Origin: Charina bottae
Lineage: Eukaryota; Chordata; Lepidosauria; Squamata; Charinaidae
Reading direction: 5' to 3'
Length of the DNA: 64,000 bases
Assembly (NCBI GenBank): GCA_023362775.1
Contig: JALMGJ010000002.1
Location: forward strand, 63,255,914 to 63,319,913
The number at the start of each line of letters is the position of its first letter. Position 1 is the stretch's first letter. Of the stretch, positions 32,843 through 43,690 are shown one piece after another. Position numbers and translations under genes: made by a program. The notes beneath the pieces were generated by a model. The model saw only the letters and a program-made list of their open reading frames with translations. It was not told the origin of the DNA and ran no database searches.

Positions 32843-32939
32843 ATTTTTAAGACGAGTTGAGCGGAGGGACACTGATTACCTCAGCCCACCCCAGATTGTC
32901 AGCAATGGAATGGAGGAAAGGCCTAGTAGCCCAATATAA
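32843..32939 (+). CDS. Candidate terminal coding exon of an unidentified host gene
   Basis: A pyrimidine-rich tract ending TTTTTCCATCGCCTGCAG (AG at 32841-32842) is followed by 97 nt. The first base would complete a codon begun in an upstream exon; the next 31 codons are open and end in TAA at 32937-32939. The peptide begins FLRRVERRDTDYLSPPQ and ends EERPSSPI: basic, then Ser/Pro-rich, like a cytoplasmic protein tail. The stretch is more GC-rich than its flanks and belongs to no repeat I recognise. The DNA that follows would be 3' UTR. I cannot name the gene, and no matching upstream exon is established. The alternative is a chance frame of 31 codons. Confidence 0.4.
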
Positions 32940-33362
32940 ATTAGCCAAATTTACAAAACACACTGAAATCTACAGCGCTAAACAGAAGGAGTGTGTGTGT
33001 GTGTGGGGGGGGGAATGACAACAACTGTTTACCCAAAGGTCAATATTAAACTGGTACAGAAAAGAAAACCCAGCATTTTTTCTACCAGTTTGATTTTATA
33101 ATATAATGGGATTTGAATGTATATTTAAAAGGACATTTCAGATAAATTATTTTGGGTGGAGTGTGATGTCACAAGGTGACTAATGGACATTTGTGACTGT
33201 TCTGTCTTTCAGGGTACTTCCGGTAACTTCAGATAAATCTCATGAAGGAACTCTCCTATGGGGCTTTTTCAGCCAGGAAGGCTTAGGAGCAAGAGGAGGA
33301 TGTAAAATCAAAAGCAAGAACACCAGAAGTAGCTCAGTCTGCCATCTCCAATGATAAAGGGA

Positions 33363-33364
<2 letters not shown>
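32940..33364. other. Unassigned stretch, possible 3' UTR
   Basis: Contains a short GT run then a G run at 32988-33014. No terminal repeats. If the exon at 32843-32939 is real, this is its untranslated end. Confidence 0.35.
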
Positions 33365-33421
<57 letters not shown>

Positions 33422-33428
33422 ATCTATC
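33365..33428. repeat. (TATC)n microsatellite
   Basis: About 14 perfect TATC units with a degenerate end. Confidence 0.97.
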
Positions 33429-33690
33429 ACATTTCTTCACCACCCATCACGGCAAGTGATTTTGGACGGTTTACAATCAAATTAAGATAATAAAAGATAA
33501 AAATATAAAACTGCCCAGGGTCCCTCCTTGTGGGGGAGATGGGCAGGATATAAATGTAATAAATAAAATAATAAAATAAAATAAAATAAAATAAAATAAT
33601 AAAATAATAAAATAATAAAATAAAATAAAATAAAATAAAATAAAATAAAATAAAATAAAATAAAATAAAATAAAATAAAAACAGATTCAT
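33429..33690 (+). repeat. LINE-tail-like segment followed by (TAAAA)n
   Basis: GTGGGGGAGATGGGCAGGAT (from about 33530) followed by ATAAATGTAATAAATAAAAT is the 3' end style of squamate CR1/L2-like LINEs. It continues into about 110 bp of TAAAA repeat to 33680. The same tail motif occurs in reverse at about 8300 and 57180. Confidence 0.65.
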
Positions 33691-34024
33691 TATAAAAATA
33701 TAAATATAAAATATAAAATTAAATTAAAATTTATAAAATATAAAATATACAGTAAAATTTAAACAGAAATGTAAAGAAAATTCTCAGGTCTTTGGTGCAG
33801 GTGGGCCTTGCAGGTTTTCCCAGTAGCTTACTGTGTTTTAAAACTGCTAATACAGTTTTGCTAATGCTTAAATATCAGTTTAACTTGTTGCACCAGAAAC
33901 AAGAACTTCCTGACCATGAAATTCCTAACAAAGTATTTTGTAATGTTTTCCTTAAATTGGAAGGTTAACGCTCCTTGATTGCAGCCACTTCTTGATGATA
34001 GCAACCTAAACCATTTACAGCTCT

Positions 34025-34269
34025 CTCTCTATTTTTATTTTTAATCCGTTCAATCGTATCCGATTCTCAGCGACTGCCTGGACAAGTCCCTGCAGTTTTC
34101 TTGGCAAGGTTTTTCAGAACTCCTTTGACATTGCCTCCTTCCTAGGGTTGAGAGAGAGAGAGACTAGCCCATGGTCACCCAGCTGGCTTTCATGCCTAAG
34201 GCGGGACTAGAACTCATGGTTTCCTGGTTTCTAGCCTGATGCCTTAACCGCTAGACAAAACTGGCTCTC
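34025..34269 (-). mobile_element. tRNA-derived SINE, second family, copy 1
   Basis: Reading the minus strand: GAGCCAGTTTTGTCTAGCGG and TTAAGGC (A-box region), then GAGTTCTAGTCCC (B-box region), a conserved body (CCAGCTGGGTGACCATGGGC) and a 3' end GAATCGGATACGATTGAACG resembling the Bov-B end. Flanked by ACAGCTCT at 34017-34024 and 34270-34277. A partner lies at 59627-59880. Confidence 0.85.
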
Positions 34270-34277
34270 ACAGCTCT

Positions 34278-35325
34278 TATTTGAAGGATGGGTGGACAGT
34301 ATATAGCCTACCCACTCGGTTCCTTCTCTTGGAATGATATACACAGGTTGGAGGTGAACAATACTAATGCATATTGTTTCTGTACATGCAATCCACAGCC
34401 TTGAAAAATGGAATCTATGGCTTGTATTGTTATGAATGTGTATGCAAGCTCTCTGCAAAGCCATTGGGGAAGTCAAGTATGAAGAAACTGAATGCACAGA
34501 TGAGGCAAGGCCCATAGACATAATATTAATCATCCATCAATAAATGTATCACCTCTAAATGGAACATAGTAGGAATGTTTAACCAAGCCTTCTTCAACCT
34601 GGTTGCTTAACCTTCAGCCATATTTAGTTGTTGAATTGGGATTGCAATTCCCAGAATAAACCAGATTGCCCATTTTAAGAAATGCCAGTTTTAGAAATTG
34701 CAGTCTACATGCCACTTGCCGGAAACTGCTCTATTTGAGAAAGACAGAGTTAACCTATTATCAAAACTGCAATAATATTTTATTCCACAGACTAAGTACT
34801 AATGCACTTATAGTTTTGAATTCATAATTTTGGAATACAGATTTATTTCAACTGGAAGACTGCTCATGTGTAATTAGATTCCTATTTGTTTGGGGGGGTA
34901 TTATTTTTGCATATAAATTTTATTTATTGTGTTGGAGCTGTTGTGTATATTCCTACCCTCCCTCTGTTGCTGCCTTAAGCTATTTAAATTCCCGTTAGAA
35001 TGGTGTAAATTGTCCTTTGGGAAATATTGAATTAGAAATCCTGTTCCTTGTTTAAATTGTCGTGGAGTGTGTCAGCTCTTGTTTACAGCACATCAGTAAT
35101 AGAGTTATATTAATTTAGGCAGCAAATAAAATCAGGCAATGAATTGACTCTCCAAGTTTTTTTTAAAAAAAAGATATATGTACATTTTTACTTTAACCTA
35201 ATGAAAATAGATTTTAAATGTACAGTATTTTTATTAAACATTTAATAAATTTCTGGTTGATCTCAATGTAACATTTAAATTTTTCACTGAAACGTTTGCA
35301 AATATATATAAATGTATATAAATGT
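34278..35325. other. Unassigned stretch
   Basis: Mostly unique. The piece at about 34590-34680 (TTCAACCTGGTTGC...GGGATTGCAATTCCCAGAAT) resembles part of an old MITE-like repeat also hinted at near 49470-49570; too degraded to delimit. Confidence 0.4.
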
Positions 35326-35625
35326 AGCACCAGAGGAGCAAACAAACAACACAATAGACCTTAATCAAGGAACTATTAACTCAGTCAAGCAACCAAGTAG
35401 CAAACAACCCAATCAAGGTACTACCAAGGAGAGTACGACACCCCCACCAACACAGGCAGGACAAGCCAGGGTATAGAAAACAGAGAGCAAGTCCCACTCC
35501 CTTTTCGCACTGAAGATGTTGCCTAGCCTGGCAATGAAATGTCTACAAGAAAACAACAAGGCTCAGAGAGCACCAAGGACTCCACAGTTCAACCCTGAGC
35601 TACAAATATTCTCTTCGATTGATAT
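35326..35625 (+). repeat. Dispersed repeat with hammerhead-like core, copy 1
   Basis: From 35505 the sequence reads CTGAAGA (35510-35516), a TTGCC/GGCAA stem with TAGCCT loop (35519-35534), GAAA (35536-35539) and TGTC (35540-35543). Canonical hammerhead ribozymes have CTGATGA, a stem, GAAA and a cleavage triplet such as GTC; here one core base differs (T to A). Penelope-like retroelements are known to carry hammerheads, so a Penelope-derived repeat is possible. A matching inverted copy is at 49774-49870. The upstream part (35326-35500) has CA-rich sequence of unknown nature. Confidence 0.5.
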
Positions 35626-36206
35626 AAATGTATATTTATATAAATAAATGCAGGCATATGAATAATATTTATAAATAATATTTATAATATTAAATATTTA
35701 TAATAAATATTCATACACTTTTATAATGTAATAATAATATTTTATTTATTATTGAATTTAACCCCATCCTTCTGTTTATTCCAACATTCAGGGTGGCTTG
35801 CAACAACAAAAAATGTGAAATATAAAACAGAGCAAAATCAACACAGTTAAACTCAAAATCAAAATTTAAAATAATTGACAATTGAAAGCTTGCTGAAATA
35901 GTGGGAGACCGAGAACCAAACACATTTCATTATGCAGGAATCATACAGGAGAAGGCCTTTGCTGCATATCTGATAGTTGAACTTCTGGCAAAAGGGACAT
36001 CTTCAGAAGGATCACTCTTACTGATCTAGGTAACCAGGCAGGATTATAACAGCAAGAAAGGTAGTCCTGCATTTAACCAGTCACTACGTCATGTAAGATT
36101 TTGAAGGTTAAAAGCACCACAATAGGTTGTTAGTAGCCAGTGCAGATCTTTCAGCTCAGGCATCATAGGTGTTGTTTTGCTGTTTTGATCAGCAGTTTGG
36201 CTGCAA

Positions 36207-37195
36207 TGTTTTGTTGTTGTTGTTGTTGTTCAGTCACTTAGTCGTGTCCGACTCTTCGTGACCTCATGGACCACAGCACACCAGGACTTCCTGTCCTCCA
36301 CTGTCTCCCGGAGTTTACTCAAATTCATGTTCATTACATCGGTGATGCTATCTAAACATCTCATCCTCTGCCATCCCCTTCTCCTTTTGCCTCCAGTCTT
36401 TCCCAGCATCAGGGTCTTTTCCAGTGAGTCCTCTCTTCGCATTAGATGGCCAGAGTATTTGAGCTTCAGCTTCAGTATCTGTCCTTCCAATGAGCAGTCA
36501 GGGTTGATTTCCTTTAAGATTGACTGATTTGACCTCCTTGCAGTCCAAGGGACTCTCAAGAGTCTTCTCCAGCACCACAGTTCGAAAGCATCAATTCTTC
36601 AGTGCTCAGCCTTCCTTATGGTCCAACTCTCACAGCCATACATTGCTACTGGGAAAACCATAGCTTTAATTATACGGACCTTTGTCGGCAAGGTGATGTC
36701 TCTGCTTTTTAATATGCTGTCTAGGTTTGCAATAGCTTTCCTCCCAAGTATGATGACCCCAACAACAATGCCCTAATAAACACTTTCCAATGCAGTTCGT
36801 TAGAATGCAGATTAAGCTTTATTCAGGATACATGTTAATTGAAGCACTCCTAAAGATCTGAATGCGGATTCCCGCCAAACTGTACCATCTTAACTTCCCC
36901 CCTTGCGTGCCAAATTACCAACCGATGATCTCATGGTGCAAATGTTCTCATCTCCACACTCCCGCAGGTGGGTGACCTTGACGAAGCCGTTTCCAACCTC
37001 TGCTAACAGACATAACACTCAATGGCCAGTCCCCCTCCCGACAGTTCCCACAACATCTCTAGCCCGAATCCCAATGGCAGGATTCATAGACATGAACCCT
37101 GACACCAAGGAGCAAGTGTCTTTTAATTTCATGGCTGCAGTCACCGTCTGCGGTGATCTTGGAGCCCAAGAAAATAAAATCTGTCACTGTTTTGT
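36207..37195 (-). mobile_element. Bov-B (RTE) LINE, copy D, split by a solo LTR
   Basis: Minus-strand Bov-B 3' end: 36214-36748 encodes the C-terminal region and 37105-37188 continues into the GDCSHEIKR segment. The two parts join exactly at CCAAG, duplicated around the inserted LTR. The 5' truncation is at about 37188. A possible target duplication TGTTTTG lies at 36207-36213 and 37189-37195. The surviving ORF (36230-36559) is a C-terminal fragment only. Confidence 0.92.
36749..37104 (-). mobile_element. Solo LTR (356 bp) of a second LTR-retrotransposon family
   Basis: On the minus strand it runs TGTCAGGGTTCATGTC...GGGGTCATCATA and contains TGAATAAAGCTTAATC, an AATAAA typical of an LTR R region. 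It is flanked by the 5-bp duplication CCAAG (36744-36748 and 37105-37109), and removing it restores the Bov-B sequence. The left end TG is canonical and the right end TA differs by one base from CA. It is not the LTR of the element at 25752-31173, though both begin TGTCAGGG. No internal region remains, as after LTR-LTR recombination. Confidence 0.85.
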
Positions 37196-37349
37196 ACCAA
37201 TTACAATTCCAGGACACTTTTCAAAGATTGTCCCACATAAAGCACATCTCAATGATAGGTTGTAATCAAAGTATGGATAACCAAAGTATGGATAACTGTC
37301 ACTGACCAACTCAGGAAAGGCTGCAGTTGCCACACTAGCCATAATTATT

Positions 37350-37752
37350 CAGGTAGTTCTTGGGTTACGATGGTAATTGGGACCAGAATTGCCATCGCTA
37401 AGCAACACAGTTGTAAAGTGCGACATCATGTGACTGCGTCACTTAGCGACAGCAGTTCTGGCAGTCCCAGTTGTCATTGTTAAGCAAGAACCTCTCATGA
37501 CTACAACTTCGGACTTTCTGCCTGCTGCCCCATTGACTTTGCTTGTGGGAAGCCATCAGGGAACATCGGAAATCGTGATCACGGTTCACTGTGATGTCAT
37601 AATTGAGCCGGTTGCCAAGTGCCTGGATCACAATACCGTGGGGATGCTGCTATAGCCAGAACTCCAAGGATCCATTGTAAGTCCCCCTCGTTCAATGCTG
37701 TCACAAGTTTGAATGGTTGCTGAATGTGTGGTCGTAACCCAAGGACCACCTG
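37350..37752. mobile_element. MITE with 21-bp inverted repeats (403 bp)
   Basis: Left end CAGGTAGTTCTTGGGTTACG; the right end is its near complement (CAGGTGGTCCTTGGGTTACG when reversed). The interior contains further self-complementary stretches. Target duplication is unclear (flanks ATTATT and TACAGA). A common squamate non-autonomous DNA transposon type; superfamily not settled. Confidence 0.75.
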
Positions 37753-37774
37753 TACAGACATATTCCTCACTACA

Positions 37775-38050
37775 GCAGTCACTTGCAAATCCAGAGACAG
37801 TTGGGGTTCAGAATGATACCATGATCAACAGTATCAAAAACCATCAAGAAGTCCAAGAAAACATCTAGGGTCACCCACTATACAGTATGCACCACATCTA
37901 ATATATGTCATAATTCAAAATGAGACCAAGCAGTTCCAGGACCATATCCTGGATGAAATCCTGACTGAAAGTATAAAGATAATCAGTTCTACACAGTTGC
38001 ATTTAAAGGTGTGAGGTGCAAACTTTCTCAATCACTTTACCCAAGAATGA
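37775..38050 (-). pseudogene. L2/CR1-like LINE RT fragment
   Basis: Minus-strand translation with frame breaks shows a FQSGFHPGYG block, a VTLDVFLDFLMVFDTVDHG block and a VEWIEKVC-like start, corresponding to the F.SGFR.GH and LLDLSAAFDTIDH motifs of L2/CR1-type reverse transcriptases. Old and degraded; no other domains retained. Confidence 0.6.
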
Positions 38051-38929
38051 TGTATGCAAGAATGGTGTCAGGGTTGCTACAGTGCAAGCCCTGCCATGCA
38101 TGTTGAAATGTATTTGAGAATGGGTTATTAAGAATGCATGTCAGTGCAAGGGATTTCAAGAGAAGGGAGAGGGAGAACGCTGAGAGTGAAATTCCAACAA
38201 GATCATTGAAGGATGTTTACAGCTGGTTATGGCCACGCACCTGCATCGCTTGGGACTGAAGAGAAATATGATGATGGGAGGGGGGGCATGGCTGGATGGG
38301 AAAAGTACTGGGTAATGCATCATCAAGGGAGGAGTGACACGTAGGTCGGGGGAAGAGTGAGGTTTGACTGTTTGGCGGGAATTTGGTCATTCTGGTCTTT
38401 AGATATGTTCTGAATTGTAATACTTTCAATAAAGCTTTCTACTATACTCTAAATGGAATGTACTGAGGAATGCTGAATTGGAGGATTAGATCCAGAGACA
38501 TCACAAATGGCTTATAACTAGGAAGATCTTCCAGGACAAAGGTGGGGTGTTCACTAAAGAGTTTATAACTTTCCTTCTTTAAGCATGCAAAGGCACCTTC
38601 CACACTCATGGCTGCATTAATCACCTTCCATAACTATGGGGCTAGTCCCAACTTTGCTGACCTAATCAACTACGAAGGACAAGGGTCAAGAAAACAAGTT
38701 GTGGTCCTCATCTCTCCACACAGCCAGTCTACATCGTCAACATTTACAAGCTGGAAAACATCCACATGAACCTAACAAGTCCCTATGGTATGTCACAGCA
38801 TTGCAGTCAAACTCAAGGTGAATCCAGTCAACTTTCTCTGCCAAAAATGATGCAAATTACTCACAGGAAGCCTCTGACCACTCTGGCTTCATTCCTCCAC
38901 CATCTTGATGGAGGAGACGCCACATAGTT
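38051..38929. other. Unassigned stretch
   Basis: No recognised coding, RNA or repeat-end signature. Confidence 0.5.
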
Positions 38930-39056
38930 GTAGTGCTCTTGTGTTCTTATTTTGTATTGGGTAAGTTTTTTATTGTATTTTTTTCTATATGAACCGCCAA
39001 GAGTTGTCTTGATTGTGGTGGCATAGAAATATGTTTAAATAAATAAATAAATGCCT
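38930..39056 (+). repeat. CR1/L2-like LINE 3' tail
   Basis: GAACCGCCAAGAGTTGTC followed by GGTGGCATAGAAATATGTTT and AAATAAATAAATAA matches the general 3' end of squamate CR1/L2 LINEs (GCCCAGAGT...GGCGGCATATAAAT, then short tandem units). Confidence 0.55.
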
Positions 39057-39629
39057 CACTGGCCTTTTCTGTGTACAAGCAATGGAGGCAGGTACCCCAG
39101 TAGAATGAGAACTGCAATTTCACCAATTAATTTTTTGTTGAAAATAATGTTAATATTTGAAAATGAAACCATATGCATTTATTTACCTTATTTTTTAATC
39201 TACAAGCTGCCTTTCCTCTAAGAGATTGAAGCAGCATGCCTGGAAAATCTCCCTAACAACATCCTTGTAAAGTACTTTGGACTAGAGAGGATTTTTCACC
39301 CTTTTTTAAAAAATTGACATCTGAGGTCTGCATATCTGCAATGAGTATTGTGACAGCAATAGAATGTATGGGGTGAAATTTGGTACTTCAAGCCTTTGAG
39401 AGCCTTAAACCAACCATTTTGCCTCCTAACCCTTCCCCCAAATCAGACCCAGTTTGGAGAGGAGTTCACCCTAATTTCTTAAGGGTTAACACACCTTTTG
39501 AATCTTTTTCCCCAAAACAAATCAGTTTTGTTGGTGTGTGTGTTATCTTGCATATGCAGAGTATCAGAAAGCTTTAGCAGTAGAGACCAATAAAGACACC
39601 AGGCATTGTAGTAAATCAGTTACAGTTGT

Positions 39630-39790
39630 CAGGGCCACAACTAGGGGGGGGGGAAGGGCATGTGCCCCGGGCACCACGCTGGGGGGTGCACCAAAATGAT
39701 GCCTGGGGGGCACAAAAATGACAAAATAACCCATGGGGGGCACAGAATCCATGTTTGCCCTGGGTGACACAGACCCTAGTTCCATCCCTG
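39630..39790. mobile_element. hAT-type MITE (161 bp), copy 1 of a G-rich family
   Basis: Ends CAGGGCCACAACTAGG and, reversed, CAGGGATGGAACTAGG. Flanks ACAGTTGT (39622-39629) and GCAGTTGT (39791-39798) form an 8-bp duplication with one mismatch. The interior has CATGTGCCCCGGGCACC and TGTTTGCCCTGGGTGACAC. The larger copy at 62805-63196 carries these same blocks in reverse orientation. Confidence 0.88.
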
Positions 39791-39900
39791 GCAGTTGTAT
39801 TACTTCTTTATACGAATAGATAATATTTACAGTTCTCTGTTTTTTCTCTCTTTTTGTATTTTATAAAAATACAAAAGGTTCTGTGCCCAGCAATTGCTTC

Positions 39901-39912
39901 TGGATCAGAGAC
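39901..39912 (+). promoter_or_regulatory. Possible copia primer-binding site
   Basis: TGGATCAGAGAC is one base short of the initiator-Met-tRNA complement TGGTATCAGAG common in Ty1/copia. It lies 189 bp before the first gag ATG. No intact LTR abuts it, so the assignment is tentative. Confidence 0.45.
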
Positions 39913-40100
39913 AAAACTTATGGAAAAATAAATAAGAGAGAAGAAAGCTGACCTGTTTTAGTCTGCATTTGGAGAGGCTTCTTTGTTTTTTGAAACTTGC
40001 CGGCAGTTACAGGAAGTTTCCATTGGAGGCGGAGTTTTGCCTCGTGTTTGCAAGCCTCGTGGTGTTTTTTGGATTACTACAACAGGGGAGAGAAGCAGCC

Positions 40101-41591
40101 ATGGCTGCTGATGGAGCTTCAAATTTTCAAGGTATGCTCCTGGAAAGACTTTCTAATTCTAATTATTTGAACTGGTCTTTGAAAATGGAAAGTTTCTTGA
40201 GGAGAGAAAATTTATGGTCTGCAATTTCTGAACAAATTCCTCAGAATCCAGATCAAGCCTGGTTGAGGAAAGATGAGAAATGCAAAGCCTCCATTATTTT
40301 GGCTGTTCAGGATGATCAGCTTATTCACGTGAGAGGCAGAGAAACTTCCAAAGACTTATGGGACTATTTGCGTGATTTATATGTGAAAACTAGTCCAGGC
40401 AGCAAGGTTATTTTAACGAAAAAACTGTACAAGGCTCACTTGCCTGAGAATGGAAATTTGCCTGATCATCTCCACAAGCTTCAGAATTATTTTGTGGAAC
40501 TTCAAGAGCATGGGATGGAATTTACCCCCCTGATGAAAGCCTACATTATGCTTTCTTCGTTGAATGAGTCCTGGGACACTTTAATTTGCTCCATGGAGGG
40601 AATCCCAGAAGATGATCTAACTCCATCATTCGTGTCTACCCGACTGCTTGCTGAGTGGGAGAAAAGACAAGAAAAAGCTGCCTCCATTTCTACAATAAAG
40701 TCTTCTCGTGGCCAGCAGAGGGAGCAGAAGAGCTCTGAATTTCAAGTTTCTGCATTATCCAGCAGGCGATGCTTTACCTGTGGATCCCCTGCTCATCTTC
40801 AAAAGAACTGTGTCAAGTTTACAAAGAAGACTTCAAAGAAGAAAGAAGAAACTTCTGGAAAGAAGATACTTCATGCAACAGTTGTTGAGAACTCTGATAA
40901 TAAAGATTTGTGGGTTCTTGACAGTGGGGCCAATTCTCACATTTGTCACAATAAAGAATCTTTTCTGTCTTTGTCTAAAACTAACAAACAAAAAGTTTCC
41001 TTAGCAGATGGATCTGTATCCAAGATTGTGGGTGAAGGTGAGATCAATCTTCCATGTTTGGGGGAAACTGTTAAAAATGTTTTGTTTGTGCCTAATTTTC
41101 AAAGCAATCTCTTGTCTGTGGGGCAGTTAGTAGCCTCAGGTTATGTTATAACTTTTAAGAAAGAGGGTTGTGATATTAGAAAGAATGGCAAAATAGTTGC
41201 AAAGTGTTTGCAGAAAGATTCTCTGTACATTGTACAAAATGCTGAAAAGCAGCAAATTGCTAAAGCCAAGGCTGTTTTTGAAAATAAGCCCATACATGAT
41301 CAGTGCATCCATTTATTACATAGGAGATTTACTCATGCTAATTTTAAGTACATTTCTCAAATGCCTAGTTATTCTGCTGATTTAAAATTGAAGTCTTGTG
41401 ATAAATATCTAGACTGTGCAGTTTGCAAGGAGAATAAGACTACTAGAGCTCCTGTGAAGAAGTTTTCTGATAGGTCCACCTCTAGGCCTCTAGAGATCAT
41501 TCATTCTGATGTAATAGGCCCATTTTCTCCTAGTCTTGGGGGAGCAAGGTACATTTTGACCTTCATAGATGATTTTTCCAGGTACACATTC
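40101..41591 (+). pseudogene. Copia Gag-protease-integrase, 5' part
   Basis: Starts at ATG 40101 in a good context (GCAGCCATGG). Gag has a NYLNWSLKMESFL-type copia domain, then a CCHC knuckle CFTCGSPAHLQKNC (40770). The protease motif is WVLDSGANSHIC (Asp 40920). The pre-integrase zinc domain follows (HLLHRRFTHANF...CAVCKENKT, 41310-41445), then integrase with first catalytic Asp at 41508 (IHSDVIGPF). The frame is open until the insertion at 41592, which cuts after FIDDFSRYT. The continuation is at 43691. Confidence 0.93.
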
Positions 41592-43690
41592 TTTTTTTTT
41601 TTTTATAAGTTTTATTGAGTTTTAAAATACATATTAAGAACTAATACAAAAGAAAAAAAGTAGAAATACAAAGTAAGAAAAAGGAAAAGAAAAAGTGAAG
41701 TCAAAAAATAACAAACAAAGAAAATATAGAAAATAGATGTCCTCCAATTTATCCTTGAACTTTAAGTACAACAATTAACTTTAAATGTTAGTCCTTCATA
41801 CAATACACAGAAACTTTTCTTTGTCATATACCCTATGATTTCTATAATCCAATCTTCTGTTCTTCATATAGGTTTCGCCTTTCTTGATATCTTCCAACAA
41901 TCCATCTCTGGTTTCTACTCCTTAGAATAGTAATCAAATGTTCATTGTTGCATCAATTAAATGTTTTCCATTTGCTCTTTCCATTTTTACATCTATATTT
42001 ATATCTTCAATAAAGTCCAATTAGTATAATAAAATACAGTATATTCTGTTCATGTTATGACTATATATTCCATTAATACATAATCTAACATATTACATAA
42101 CATAATACATAATATAGCAAAAATACAAAACCTAACATAACATATAACCTAATACATACAACATATTCTTGTAATAACCTACATTCTAATTCCATCTCAT
42201 CATCTCATTGTCTTCTCATAAATGTGTCTCCAGAAAGAGTAATATATAATATCAACATATTTATTTATAATCTTGTATCTTACACTTAAAATATCATGTT
42301 TTTATGCATCTGTAAGTTTCTCATATCTGTGCTTACTCTGTGTACAATACCAAATCCGCATTTTCATTAACCTTGCATTCCAAATCAATATCAATAAATC
42401 TCCTGTTTAGGTTATGCCAATATCACAATATGCAACTTGTTTATTTCTGTAACTCATGTGGGATGTCAAAATGTTTATTTTGCCATATCTATCAATTTGC
42501 ATATTAAAATCTTCCTGTCTCAGCTGCCACAATGTATTTATGCCCAAACATTTAATAGACCACTTCCTGTAAAATATCATAATCTTCTTCTGTACCAATA
42601 CATTCAAATTCCTCTTTCCCTGTTTCTCTACTGGTTCGAAAGGTCTTCCCTCTGTTTCTAAATCTGTCCCTTGTATCTTCTGTTCCTGAGCCACCAAAAC
42701 TATTAATATACGTTCTATGGATTTCTTAATTTGCAAAAATTTTTTGCTGGTTTCTTCCTTAAAATCCTGAAGTACTGTGAGAAATGCCATTATTTGTTGT
42801 TCAAACTGTAATCAACTGCCATAGTCAAAACAAAAAAATTTCTCAGGGAGCAAGGAACAGCTGTTCTATTATTTATCAATAATGTCTATTTCTTTAAGTG
42901 AGAAAAGCTTTTAAAGTAAGAGATGAAAAAATTCCACAGAGCAGTATTTCAAACAGTTTGTAAAAGGAAAGATGAAAATATATTCCAAATGAAAGATAGT
43001 CCTTTCTAAAAAAAAAGTAGAAAAAGAAAAAAAAAAGGTAGAGAGGCACACATTCTCTATACTTTATTCTTTATTCTTCTTTATTCTTCAGGCTGCAAGC
43101 TGCTTAACCCAAACAAACAATTTCTCAAAAGTCAGTTAGTTTGTCGAGTGAGAAATACCAACAAAGTCTCTTAAGTCCCAATTTCTCTGATACAAAAGAA
43201 AGGCAGAAAAATACAAAACTTGTTCACTATGTTGCCAAAATAAAATCTATCAAACTTCCACCAAAATTAATTATAGCAAAGAAAACACAAAATTAGCCAA
43301 CATTTTGAACGAAGTCCAAAGATAAATTTTAGAATAATAAAAATGTACTAATCTAAAAAAGAAAACTAATATAAAGTGGTCTAAAAGCTGGCTGTCACTC
43401 TTGTGTCTCCCAAGAGACTTACGTTCTCTGCAGAGCTAGAATCCTCTTTCGGCCATTTCACTGCATCCACCCCCCCGTTCTTCTCCGCGGTGGAAACAAC
43501 AAAGAAAAACAGGAGTGGGCAATTACAATGGCTCTGTGAGCAATCTTCTGGTTCCCCCTTCTCCAGGGGGAAGCTTCAGTGGTCTGTAGACCCCTGCAAA
43601 CAAGATAGAAAGTTAGCCAGGTCTCAGAGCTCAGAGCTCTGAGAAACTCTGACTTGTCGAGTTGCCAGCCAGGCTTGGAGTGGTGGTATC
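41592..43690 (-). mobile_element. Small-ORF LINE-like element, copy 3, inside copia integrase
   Basis: Minus-strand insertion with a 13-base T run at 41592-41604 (its A tail) and a perfect 17-bp duplication TTTCCAGGTACACATTC (41575-41591 and 43691-43707). The leader at the right end shows GCCTGGCTGGCAACTCGAC and TTTCCACCGCGGAG as in copies 2 and 4. The 3' end AATAAAACTT is preceded by the shared T-rich block. Length about 2.1 kb. The copia frame continues correctly across it once one copy of the duplication is discounted. Confidence 0.92.
42407..42790 (-). CDS. Small ORF of LINE-like family, intact copy (127 aa)
   Basis: Begins MAFLTVLQDFKEE and ends YCDIGIT. The N-terminal ~60 residues form a predicted helix or coiled coil (KKFLQIKKSIERILIVLVAQ). 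The middle shares LNVLVQKKIMIFYRKW and LGINTLWQLRQEDFNMQID with the copies at 18883 and 53639, and the end shares HMSYRNKQVAYCD. This copy lacks the Cys-rich CCEICGKGEK stretch of 18883-19296 in that exact form (DRYGKINI instead). No enzyme motif. Being uninterrupted inside a dead copia suggests the insertion is not very old, or the ORF is short enough to escape stops. Confidence 0.6.
   Translation of the reverse strand: MAFLTVLQDFKEETSKKFLQIKKSIERILIVLVAQEQKIQGTDLETEGRPFEPVEKQGKRNLNVLVQKKIMIFYRKWSIKCLGINTLWQLRQEDFNMQIDRYGKINILTSHMSYRNKQVAYCDIGIT

Noticed and set aside
33427..33690. Minus-strand Phe/Tyr/Leu-rich frame
   Set aside because: It is a translation of the TAAAA microsatellite.
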